From NCBI GenBank assembly GCA_964458655.1, contig CAYWJT010000003.1, positions 14,814 through 78,813 of the forward strand: a DNA stretch of 64,000 nucleotides, written 5' to 3'. This stretch comes from CAYWJT01 sp964458655. Its GTDB lineage: Bacteria > Acidobacteriota > Aminicenantia > Aminicenantales > Saccharicenantaceae. Position 1 is the first letter of the stretch, and each line of letters starts with the position of its first letter. Of the stretch, positions 17,141 to 24,710 are shown in pieces. Under the pieces are notes generated by a model. That model was given only the letters and a program-made list of their open reading frames with translations. It had not been told where the DNA came from and did no database searches. Position numbers and translations under genes: made by a program.

Positions 17141-18169
17141 TCAGCCGAAGAACACCTTGGCCACGTTGTAGAACTCGGCGTCCACGGTCTTGGGCTCCTT
17201 GAGGGCTTCCGCGAGAGGCAGCGACACGATCTTGTTGCCGCTCAGCCCGACCATGTAGCCGAACTTGCCTTCCTTGACCAGGTCGATGGCCGCGACGCCC
17301 AGCCTGGTGGCCAGGATGCGGTCGAAAGCCGTCGGGGTCCCGCCCCGCTGGATGTAGCCGAGGACCGTGACGCGCGTCTCGATGCCGGTGTGCCTTTCGA
17401 TTTCCCTGGCGATGATGCTGCCGATCCCGCCCAGGCGGACATGCCCGAAATCGTCAGTCTGCTCCGACTGCTTGATGAGCGTGCCGTCCTTGGGCAGGGC
17501 GCCCTCGGCCACCACGACGATGCTGAACAGCTTGCCGCGCTCCCGGCGCTTGAGGATCTGGGCGCAGACGTCGGAAATATCGAAGGGGAACTCGGGGATG
17601 AGGATGATGTCCGCGCCGCCCGCGATACCGCCTTCGAGGGCTATCCAGCCGGCATGGCGGCCCATGACCTCGACGACCATGACGCGGTGGTGGGCCTCGG
17701 CGGTGGAATGAAGCCGGTCGAGCGCTTCCGTGACTATGGAGATGGCGGTGTCGAAGCCGAAGGTGTAGTCGGTGCCGGCCAGGTCGTTGTCGATGGTCTT
17801 GGGCACGCCGACGCAGCGCAGGCCGCGGTCGTAGAGCTTCAAGGCCACGCCCAGGGTGTCCTCACCTCCGACGGCGATGACGGCGTCCAGCTCGAACTTC
17901 TCGACCTGGGCGAAGATCTTGCCCACCCCGTCCTCGACCTTGAAAGGGTTGGTCCGCGAAGTGCCGAGGATGGTGCCCCCGCGCGGCAGTATCCCGGAGA
18001 TCGACTCGAGGTCGAGGGGTATGATCTTGCCTTCGATGAGGCCTAGCCAGCCGTTCTTGATGCCCAGGATGTCGAAATTGTGGCTGGTGATGCCCTTGCG
18101 GGTGACGGCCCTGATGACGGCGTTGAGGCCCGGGCAGTCGCCGCCGCCTGTGAGGATGCCTACTCTCAT
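17141..18169 (-). CDS. Phosphofructokinase, predicted pyrophosphate-dependent
   Basis: Phosphorylates fructose 6-phosphate. The 342 residues align with bacterial PfkA without shifts in numbering: GGGDCPGLN (8-16), the donor-binding GGEDT at 101-105 and PKTIDND at 123-129 with catalytic Asp127. Bacterial ATP enzymes have Gly104 and Gly124; this protein has Asp104 and Lys124, the pair known to determine pyrophosphate use (6-phosphofructokinase, diphosphate type). The substrate motif MGRHAGW is intact. A PPi enzyme works reversibly and saves ATP, fitting a fermenter. The start follows TTTTTAGGAGCGTGTC, and a consensus promoter lies 25 bp upstream. Confidence 0.93.
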   Translation of the reverse strand: MRVGILTGGGDCPGLNAVIRAVTRKGITSHNFDILGIKNGWLGLIEGKIIPLDLESISGILPRGGTILGTSRTNPFKVEDGVGKIFAQVEKFELDAVIAVGGEDTLGVALKLYDRGLRCVGVPKTIDNDLAGTDYTFGFDTAISIVTEALDRLHSTAEAHHRVMVVEVMGRHAGWIALEGGIAGGADIILIPEFPFDISDVCAQILKRRERGKLFSIVVVAEGALPKDGTLIKQSEQTDDFGHVRLGGIGSIIAREIERHTGIETRVTVLGYIQRGGTPTAFDRILATRLGVAAIDLVKEGKFGYMVGLSGNKIVSLPLAEALKEPKTVDAEFYNVAKVFFG

Positions 18170-18193
18170 GACACGCTCCTAAAAACCCGCAAG

Positions 18194-18222
18194 ATTATAC
18201 TATCGGCCCGGCGGCAATTCAA
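18194..18222 (-). promoter_or_regulatory. Promoter for the phosphofructokinase gene
   Basis: On the minus strand TTGAAT (18222-18217), a 17-bp spacer and consensus TATAAT (18199-18194), 24 bp before the ATG. Confidence 0.7.
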
Positions 18223-18314
18223 GGAAACCCGGGAAAAAACTGCGGCTCCGCGTCCATATCCGCCTTGACCGGACAGCCGATTTCCCATAACCTATCCCCG
18301 GCGGGAAACGGGGG

Positions 18315-18335
18315 ACGGGCACGGGAGGTGCCTGT
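18315..18335. repeat. REP-like hairpin, copy 1
   Basis: ACGGGCAC (18315-18322), 5 bases, GTGCCTGT (18328-18335): an 8-bp stem with one G-U pair. It shares the GGCAC/GTGCC core with hairpins at 31494-31516 and 32335-32354 and lies in the pfk-folD gap. Confidence 0.5.
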
Positions 18336-18366
18336 ACCCAAAAGCCTATCAACGAGGAGAGTGGAC

Positions 18367-19257
18367 ATGCCGGCCAAGATCATCAGCGGCAAGGAAGTTT
18401 CGGCGGTCATCCGGGAAGAGCTCAAGGCCCGCGTCACGGGCCTGAAGGAAAAGGGCGTCGCCCCCGGCCTCGGGGTGGTCCTGGTGGGCGAGGACCCGGC
18501 CTCGGTCTCCTATGTCACGGCCAAGGCCAAGGCGGCCGAGGAAATCGGCATCTTCGAAACGACCGTCAACATGCCGGCCGACGCTTCCGAAGCTTCCATC
18601 CTGGAGACCGTCGACAGGCTCAACCGCGACAGCCGCTACAGCGGGGTCCTGGTCCAGCTGCCCCTGCCCAAGTATGTCAGCACGGACAAGGTCATCAACT
18701 TCATCTCGCCTGAGAAGGACGTCGACGGCTTCCACCCGGTGAACGTCGGCAAGCTCCTGCGCGGCGAGCCCTGCCCGATGCCCTGCACGCCCTACGGCGT
18801 CGTCCAGCTTCTCGTCCGCGGCGGCTACAGCCCGGAAGGCAAGCATGTCGTCATCTGCGGCCGCAGCAACATCGTGGGCAAGCCGCTCGCGGCCATGCTC
18901 ATCCAGAAGAAAAAGGGCGCCAACGCCACGGTCACTGTCTGCCATACCGGAACGCCGGACCTGGTCCGGTTCACCCTTCAGGCCGACATCCTGGTGGCCG
19001 CCATGGGCGCGCCTCGGGCCATCAGGGCCGAGATGGTCCGGGAAGGCTGTGTCGTCATCGACGTCGGGGTCAACCGCGTGCCGGCGCCGGATTCCCCCAA
19101 GGGCTTCCGGCTGGTCGGCGACTGCGATTTCGACGCCATAAAAGAGAAGGCCGAGGCGATCACGCCCGTGCCGGGCGGCGTCGGCCCGATGACGGTCACC
19201 ATGCTGATGATGAACACGGTCGAGGCCGCCGAGCGGCAGGCGGGAATAGCGGCTTGA
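18367..19257 (+). CDS. folD: Methylenetetrahydrofolate dehydrogenase/cyclohydrolase
   Basis: Bifunctional enzyme interconverting methylene-, methenyl- and formyl-tetrahydrofolate. The 296 residues start at ATG 18367 behind GAGGAGAG; the upstream open frame is not conserved. The catalytic Tyr and Lys are in SYVTAKAKAAEEIGI, the substrate loop is VQLPLPKYV, the conserved EKDVDGFHPVNVGKL is intact, and the dinucleotide-binding part has CGRSNIVGKPLA and the C-terminal ITPVPGGVGPMTVTML. The gene stands alone on its strand. Confidence 0.97.
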   Translation: MPAKIISGKEVSAVIREELKARVTGLKEKGVAPGLGVVLVGEDPASVSYVTAKAKAAEEIGIFETTVNMPADASEASILETVDRLNRDSRYSGVLVQLPLPKYVSTDKVINFISPEKDVDGFHPVNVGKLLRGEPCPMPCTPYGVVQLLVRGGYSPEGKHVVICGRSNIVGKPLAAMLIQKKKGANATVTVCHTGTPDLVRFTLQADILVAAMGAPRAIRAEMVREGCVVIDVGVNRVPAPDSPKGFRLVGDCDFDAIKEKAEAITPVPGGVGPMTVTMLMMNTVEAAERQAGIAA

Positions 19258-19262
19258 GGCTT

Positions 19263-19277
19263 GGCCGCGAGGCGGCC
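19263..19277. terminator. Hairpin after folD
   Basis: GGCCGC-GAG-GCGGCC perfect stem, six bases past the folD stop codon, without a T-run. It may be a weak terminator or 3'-end stabiliser. Confidence 0.35.
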
Positions 19278-19413
19278 CGGGTCAGATAAGGGCCGGTTCC
19301 GAAGAAAAGCGGCGGCGCCCCGAAGGCGGGGCTGTCTGTTGCTTAAAGCTGGGATAAGGGCCGGCCGTGGGCTTTTTTCCGCGTGGAAAGCGCTCGCCCG
19401 ACGGACCGCCCTG

Positions 19414-19857
19414 TCAGCGCGACTTCCTGTTGGGCGCTTTCTTCGGCGTGCCGTCGACGATGTCCTTGAGGCTGACACTGTCGAAGAAGGTTCTCAGGAT
19501 GTTGTTGGCCCGCTTCCAGACCGGGTAAGTGGGGCATTGCGGCAGGCGGTCGCAAAAGCTCTCGTCCTCGAGGCACTCCACCAGGCAGCAGTTGCCCTCC
19601 AGGGCCTCGATGATCTCGCTGAGCTTGATGCTGCCGGGGTCCCGGGCCAGGGTGTAGCCGCCGCCCGTCCCCCTGATGCTCTTGACCAGCCTGTTGACCT
19701 TGAGCGGGATGATGATCTGCTCCAGGTAGCGGATGGAGATGCCTTCCTCGTCGGATATGTCCTTGAGGACGACCGCTTCTTTCTGCGAACCGTAACGCCT
19801 GGCCAGGTTGACCATCAGGCGCGTCCCGTAGCGGCCCTTGGTTGAGATCCTGATCAT
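19414..19857 (-). CDS. Rrf2-family transcription regulator (Fe-S type)
   Basis: A 147-residue winged-helix repressor of the Rrf2 family. The N-terminus ISTKGRYGTRLMVNLAR and the recognition region SIRYLEQIIIPL, then GTGGGYTLAR, are typical of IscR/CymR-like proteins. Five cysteines at 90, 91, 95, 102 and 108 lie in the segment where IscR carries its [2Fe-2S] ligands; the spacing (C95-x6-C102-x5-C108) is close to the IscR pattern, so cluster binding is likely. AAGGAGC precedes the ATG. It diverges from iorA, and an inverted repeat overlaps its own promoter, suggesting autoregulation and possibly control of the ior operon. Confidence 0.88.
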   Translation of the reverse strand: MIRISTKGRYGTRLMVNLARRYGSQKEAVVLKDISDEEGISIRYLEQIIIPLKVNRLVKSIRGTGGGYTLARDPGSIKLSEIIEALEGNCCLVECLEDESFCDRLPQCPTYPVWKRANNILRTFFDSVSLKDIVDGTPKKAPNRKSR

Positions 19858-19896
19858 GGCCTGCTCCTTACCCGATTTAGCCTTCCGTCAGTATCT

Positions 19897-19926
19897 AATT
19901 TACCATAACTTGATAGGAATTATCAA
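19897..19926 (-). promoter_or_regulatory. Rrf2-gene promoter with overlapping operator
   Basis: On the minus strand TTGATA (19926-19921), 18 bp, TAAATT (19902-19897). The perfect inverted repeat TTGATA (19910-19915), 5 bp, TATCAA (19921-19926) uses the -35 box as one arm, as expected of an autoregulated repressor. Confidence 0.6.
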
Positions 19927-19986
19927 TTAGGTAGGGAATAGGCGGAAACCCTGTCTGAAAAACGGGCTTGTGGGAGTCGAACTTCC

Positions 19987-20016
19987 TTGACACCCCGCAT
20001 TCGGAATTTATATGCT
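19987..20016 (+). promoter_or_regulatory. Promoter for the iorA operon
   Basis: TTGACA (19987-19992), 18-bp spacer, TATGCT (20011-20016), 73 bp before the iorA ATG and about 60 bp from the Rrf2-type inverted repeat. Confidence 0.6.
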
Positions 20017-20089
20017 ACTTGCCTGACCCCGACGCTCTCCGCCCGGCCCGGCCGGCGGACCTCGTACTAATCAGCCAGAGAGGGAGAAC

Positions 20090-21682
20090 ATGAAAAAAGA
20101 AGTCCTCCTCGGTGACGAAGCCGTCGCCCTGGGCGCGGTCCACGCCGGGCTGTCGGCGGCCTATTCCTACCCGGGCACGCCGGCATCCGAGATAATGGAG
20201 TACCTGCTCAGAGGGGTCGGAGCCGGAGGCGCTTACAAAGCCGTCTGGTCCGTCAACGAGAAGACGGCCTACGAGGAAGCTCTCGGCGTTTCATTCTCAG
20301 GCAAAAGGGCCCTGGTCTCCTTCAAGCATGTGGGCCTGAACGTGGCCGCCGACCCCTTCATCAACTCGGCCGTGACCGGAGCCAACGGGGGGTTGGTCGT
20401 GGTCAGCGCCGACGACCCCGGCATGCACAGCTCCCAGAACGAGCAGGACAGCCGCTTCTACGCCGATTTCGCCCGCGTCCTCTGCTTCGAGCCGGCCGAC
20501 CAGCAGGAGGCCTACGACATGGCCCGAGAGGCCTTTGATGTTTCCGAGAGCTTCGGGCTGCCCGTGATGATCAGGCTCGTCACCAGACTGGCCCACAGCC
20601 GGGCCTTGGTGGAAACCGGCGAACCGCGCGGCCAGAACAACCTCCAGCCCGGGGACTGGAAGGACTGGACGCTTCTGCCTGTAAATGCCAGGCGCCGCTT
20701 CGACCTGCTCATCAAAAGGCAGGCCGACCTGCGAGCCTACTCCGAAGGCTCGCGCTTCAACCGGCTCTCGCCGGAGGGCCGCGGCCGGACCGGTGTCATC
20801 GCCGCCGGCATTTCCTACAACTATTTCCGTGAGGCCATCGGCGACAACGAGCCTCCGCCGTTCCTGAAGGCCTCGGTCTTCCCTCTGCCCGAAAGCCTGA
20901 TCCTGAAGCTGGCGGAGAAAGTGGACTCGCTTCTCGTCCTTGAGGACGGGTATCCGCTCATCGAAAGCAGGCTGAGGGGCGTCGCGGGCATTCCCGGCAA
21001 GGCTGTCCGCGGCCGCCTCGACGGCAGCCTGCCCGCGTCGGGAGAGCTTTCCCCGGAGGTTGTGCGCCGGGCGCTCGGACTCCCCGGCCTTGAGTCCAAG
21101 AGAAAAGCGGAGATAACACTGGCCGGACGGCCGCCGCAGCTCTGCGCCGGCTGTCCCCATACCGACACCGTGAAGGCCCTCAAGGAGGCCCTCAAGGACC
21201 TGCCCGGAGGCAACGTCTTCAGCGACATCGGATGCTACACGCTTTCCGCGCTGCCGCCCCTGAGCGCCATCCAGTCCTGCGTCTGCATGGGAGCCAGCAT
21301 CGGCATGGCCCGCGGCGCCGCCGACGCCGGCATCCACCCGGCCGTGGCTGTCATAGGGGAATCCACCTTCGCCCATTCCGGCATCACCCCGCTTCTCAGC
21401 GCCGCGGCGGCCGACGCGCCCATAACCGTCATCATCCTCGACAACGGCACGGTCGCCATGACCGGCGGCCAGACGAGCTACGGGACGGGCCAGCGCCTGC
21501 TCGAGATTGTCAAGGGGGTGGGCGTGCCCGCGGAGCACGTCAGGGTCATCCAGCCCCTGCCCAAGAACCATGAGGCGAACGCCCGGACGATACGAGCCGA
21601 GCTCGAACACCGCGGCACATCAGTGATCGTCGCCGCTCGGGAATGCGTCCAGTATCCCCAGAAAAAAGGAGCCGGGAAATGA
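20090..21682 (+). CDS. iorA: Indolepyruvate ferredoxin oxidoreductase, alpha subunit, lacking the ferredoxin domain
   Basis: Thiamine-diphosphate subunit of the enzyme that decarboxylates aryl pyruvates to aryl-CoA, reducing ferredoxin. The 530 residues begin KKEVLLGDEAVALGAVHAGLSAAYSYPGTPASEI (domain I pyrimidine-binding part) and include CAGCPHTDTV (about 354) and GIGESTFAHSG-like FAHSGITPL with the diphosphate-binding IILDNGTVAMTGGQ. Normal IorA proteins run to about 600 residues and end in two [4Fe-4S] ferredoxin motifs; here the chain stops soon after AARECVQYPQKK with no such cysteines. The start follows GAGGGAGAAC. The stop overlaps iorB (ATGA). Confidence 0.9.
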   Translation: MKKEVLLGDEAVALGAVHAGLSAAYSYPGTPASEIMEYLLRGVGAGGAYKAVWSVNEKTAYEEALGVSFSGKRALVSFKHVGLNVAADPFINSAVTGANGGLVVVSADDPGMHSSQNEQDSRFYADFARVLCFEPADQQEAYDMAREAFDVSESFGLPVMIRLVTRLAHSRALVETGEPRGQNNLQPGDWKDWTLLPVNARRRFDLLIKRQADLRAYSEGSRFNRLSPEGRGRTGVIAAGISYNYFREAIGDNEPPPFLKASVFPLPESLILKLAEKVDSLLVLEDGYPLIESRLRGVAGIPGKAVRGRLDGSLPASGELSPEVVRRALGLPGLESKRKAEITLAGRPPQLCAGCPHTDTVKALKEALKDLPGGNVFSDIGCYTLSALPPLSAIQSCVCMGASIGMARGAADAGIHPAVAVIGESTFAHSGITPLLSAAAADAPITVIILDNGTVAMTGGQTSYGTGQRLLEIVKGVGVPAEHVRVIQPLPKNHEANARTIRAELEHRGTSVIVAARECVQYPQKKGAGK

Positions 21683-22251
21683 AACAGGACATCATCCTTG
21701 CCGGCGTCGGCGGCCAGGGCATCATTTCCATCGCCTACGTCATAGACCACGCCGCCATGAAGGACGGCCTGGATTTCAAGCAGTCGGAAGTCCACGGCAT
21801 GGCCCAGCGGGGCGGCGCGGTCCAGTCCCACCTCAGGCTGTCGAGCGGCCGTATCTGGAGCGACCTCATCCCCAAGGGCGGCGCCGACATCGTGCTCAGC
21901 GTCGAGCCGCTCGAGGCCCTGCGCTACCTCGATTACCTCAAGCCCGAAGGCGTCGTGGTCGCGAGCTCGGTGCCCTACAGGAACATACCCGATTACCCGG
22001 ACCTGGACTCGGTCCTCGAAGCCATCCGCCGAACGGGCCGGCACGTGATCGTGGACTCGGAAAAGCTCGCCCGGGAGGCGGGCAACGTCAAGGCCCAGAA
22101 CATGGTCATGCTCGGCGCGGCCGCGCGCTTCCTCGTTCTCAAGGAGGAGAGCCTGCGGGCCTCGATTGAGATGCTCTTCCGAGCCAAGGGTCCGGTCGTC
22201 CTCCAGGCAAACCTGAAAGCCTTCGAGCTCGGCCAGGGGGGGGCCGCATGA
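21679..22251 (+). CDS. iorB: Indolepyruvate ferredoxin oxidoreductase, beta subunit
   Basis: Gamma-type domain subunit of 2-oxoacid:ferredoxin oxidoreductases, partner of IorA. The 190 residues open with DIILAGVGGQGIISIAYVI (CoA-binding glycine motif) and contain SEVHGMAQRGGAVQSHLR, the signature of IorB/PorG-like subunits. It is translationally coupled to both neighbours through ATGA overlaps (21679-21682 and 22248-22251), so the three proteins are probably made in balanced amounts. Confidence 0.93.
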   Translation: MKQDIILAGVGGQGIISIAYVIDHAAMKDGLDFKQSEVHGMAQRGGAVQSHLRLSSGRIWSDLIPKGGADIVLSVEPLEALRYLDYLKPEGVVVASSVPYRNIPDYPDLDSVLEAIRRTGRHVIVDSEKLAREAGNVKAQNMVMLGAAARFLVLKEESLRASIEMLFRAKGPVVLQANLKAFELGQGGAA

Positions 22252-24611
22252 GCGTCAGAATCGCGGTTATCGACAGGCTTTTCCTTAGGGCCGAGCAAGA
22301 GGGCCGGAACTTCCTGCTCGAGCCCGAGGTCTACCAGGTCCTGGAAGCCTCAGGCATCGCTTGTCCGAAACGTTTCTTCCTGCCCGTGGCAGGCCGGGCC
22401 GGCCGCAAGGAGCTCGCCGCCCTTGGTTCGCGGGAGGTGGTGATCAAGGTCGTCTCGCCGCTCGTCATCCATAAGTCCGATGTGGGCGGCGTTAAGGTCG
22501 TCAGGGCCGAGACTGCGGCCGTCAACCGGGCGGCCGCGGCCATGTTCAAGGAGGTGCCGCGGCGTTACGCCGCCTGGCTACGCGGCCGGAACGAGGTTGG
22601 GACGGGAGGCAAGGCCGCCGCTGTCCCTTCCGCGGCCAAAGTCCGCGGCTCGATCAGGGGCTTCCTCGTCGTCGAGAAAGTGACTTTCGAGGACATCGGT
22701 TTCGGCTCCGAGGTCCTGATGGGCATCCGCAATTCCCGCGACTTCGGCCCGGTGCTGACGGTCGGCGGCGGCGGCCTCGACGTCGAGTACATGAGCGAGC
22801 GCCTGAGGGAAGGCCGGGCGACGGCCGCGGCCTCCGCCCACCTGCTCGACGAGCGCGGCGCGGCCGAGATGCTCCGACCGCTGGCCTTTTATGGCAAGCT
22901 GGCCATGCCGTTCCGCGGCCGTCCGGCGCTCGTCAAGCCGGCCGTGCTGGAAAGGGCTCTCCTCAAGTTCAGGGACCTGGCCGCGGCGTTCTCTCCGTTC
23001 AACGACGCCTCGCCCTTCGTCATCGAGGAAGCCGAGGTCAACCCGTTCGTGGCCGCCGGGGGCAGGCTCGTCCCGCTCGACGGCGTGACCAGATTCTCGC
23101 GCGAGAAGAGGCGGCCGGCGGCCCGCCCGCAGGAGGCCATCGACAGGCTCCTCAAGCCGGCGACCATCGGCATCATCGGCGTTTCCGAGAAGATGAACAT
23201 CGGCCGCATCATCCTGCGCAACATCATCGGCTCCGGCTTCCCGAAAGAGAGCGTTTTCGTCGTCAAGCCCGGGCTCCCCGAGATCGACGGCTGCAGATGT
23301 TTCCCCTCGGTCAGGGACCTGCCGGAGGCGGTCGACATGTTCGTTCTGACCCTGGCCGCGGACCAGTGCCACGCGGTTATGAAAGAATTGACCGAGCACG
23401 AGAAGGCCCGTTCGGTCATCATCATCGCCGGCGGCATGGGCGAGAAGTCGGGCGGCGCTTCGATCGAGGACGCGATCCGGGAACTGCTGGAGACGGGCCG
23501 CCGCGAGGGCCGCGTCACGCCGGTCGTCAACGGCGGCAACTGCCTGGGCATCATCTCCCGGCCGGGTCGCTACGACACCACCTTCATCCCTGAGGCCAAG
23601 TTGCCCAAGGCCCGCTCGAAGCGCCGGAGCCTGGCTTTCGTCAGCCAGAGCGGCGCCTTCATGATCTGCCGGCTGAACAAGCTGCCCTGCGTCGAACCGC
23701 TCTACGCGATTTCCATGGGCAACCAGTTGGACCTGACCGCGGCCGATTACATGAAATATCTTGAGAAAGAGGGGGAAGCCAAGGTCGTGGCCGTTTACCT
23801 CGAAGGCTTCAAGCCCGGCGACGGGCTGGGCTTCGCGGAAGCGGCCGCGGCCGTCGCTCGCCAGGCGGGCCGGGAGGTGCTGGTCTACAAGTCGGGACGA
23901 AGCCCCGAAGGCCGGGCCGCCACCTCGAGCCACACGGCCGCCGTTGCCGGCGATTACAGCGTCTTCCGTGACGTCCTGAGCGCGGCCGGCGCCCTCGTGG
24001 CCCCCGACCTGCTCGAGTTCGAAAGCTTCATGAAGGGATTGGTCCTGCTCGAAGGCCGCAGGGTGAGCGGCCGCCGAGTGGGCCTGATGAGCAACGCCGG
24101 CTTCGAGTGCGTGGTTCTGGCCGACAGCCTCAAGCGCGGCGAAGGGCTGGAGCCGGCCGGCTTTTCGCCGGAGACGGAGGCCCGCCTGACGGCGGCGCTC
24201 AAGCCCCTCGGCATCGACAGGCTCCAGGACATCCACAACCCGCTCGATGTGACACCCGTCGCCGACGACGCCGTCTTCGCGGAATGCGCCCGGGCCGTCG
24301 TGGAGGACCCCGCCGTGGACTGCGCCGTGATCGCCGACGTTCCCATGACGCCGGCCCAGCAGACGCTCGCGACGGCCGCGGGCCACGCCGAAGACCTCAG
24401 GCGGCCGGGGAGCGTCGCCAACCGGCTGGTCGAGGTCTTCCGGTCCACCGACAAGCCGGTTGTTGTGAATATCGACGCCGGAAGGCTTTACGACCCGCTG
24501 GCCGATTTCCTGGAAGAGCAGGGCGTGCCGGTGTTCAGACACGCCGACCTGGCCATGAGGTTCCTCGAAGCTTTCGTCAACCTGCGGCTGAGACCGAAAA
24601 GCGGGCGGTGA
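22248..24611 (+). CDS. NDP-forming acyl/aryl-CoA synthetase (acetyl-CoA synthetase ADP-forming type), single-chain
   Basis: Converts acyl- or aryl-CoA, ADP and phosphate to the free acid, CoA and ATP. The 787 residues carry an ATP-grasp (beta) domain first (about 1-280, with EVVIKVVSPLVIHKSDVGGV and EDIGFGSEVLMG), then the CoA-binding Rossmann domain (from about 300, ATIGIIGVSEKMNIGR) and the ligase domains, with the phospho-histidine in SSHTAAVAG (His562). Coupling to iorAB by a 4-bp overlap indicates that arylacetyl-CoA made by IorAB is its substrate, giving substrate-level ATP from aromatic amino acids. Substrate choice is inferred from context. Confidence 0.92.
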   Translation: MSVRIAVIDRLFLRAEQEGRNFLLEPEVYQVLEASGIACPKRFFLPVAGRAGRKELAALGSREVVIKVVSPLVIHKSDVGGVKVVRAETAAVNRAAAAMFKEVPRRYAAWLRGRNEVGTGGKAAAVPSAAKVRGSIRGFLVVEKVTFEDIGFGSEVLMGIRNSRDFGPVLTVGGGGLDVEYMSERLREGRATAAASAHLLDERGAAEMLRPLAFYGKLAMPFRGRPALVKPAVLERALLKFRDLAAAFSPFNDASPFVIEEAEVNPFVAAGGRLVPLDGVTRFSREKRRPAARPQEAIDRLLKPATIGIIGVSEKMNIGRIILRNIIGSGFPKESVFVVKPGLPEIDGCRCFPSVRDLPEAVDMFVLTLAADQCHAVMKELTEHEKARSVIIIAGGMGEKSGGASIEDAIRELLETGRREGRVTPVVNGGNCLGIISRPGRYDTTFIPEAKLPKARSKRRSLAFVSQSGAFMICRLNKLPCVEPLYAISMGNQLDLTAADYMKYLEKEGEAKVVAVYLEGFKPGDGLGFAEAAAAVARQAGREVLVYKSGRSPEGRAATSSHTAAVAGDYSVFRDVLSAAGALVAPDLLEFESFMKGLVLLEGRRVSGRRVGLMSNAGFECVVLADSLKRGEGLEPAGFSPETEARLTAALKPLGIDRLQDIHNPLDVTPVADDAVFAECARAVVEDPAVDCAVIADVPMTPAQQTLATAAGHAEDLRRPGSVANRLVEVFRSTDKPVVVNIDAGRLYDPLADFLEEQGVPVFRHADLAMRFLEAFVNLRLRPKSGR

Positions 24612-24614
24612 TGC

Positions 24615-24636
24615 GCGCGGCCGGGAAGCCGCGCTT
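24615..24636 (+). terminator. Possible terminator of the ior operon
   Basis: GCGCGGC (24615-24621), 6-base loop, GCCGCGC (24628-24634), then TT, four bases past the stop codon. The T-run is minimal. Confidence 0.4.
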
Positions 24637-24710
24637 AAAAGGCTTTGACCGAGAGCGGCTCTTTATGGTGCGCCCTTGATCCCGCCGAGCGCCTGCCGCG
24701 AGCCGAACCA

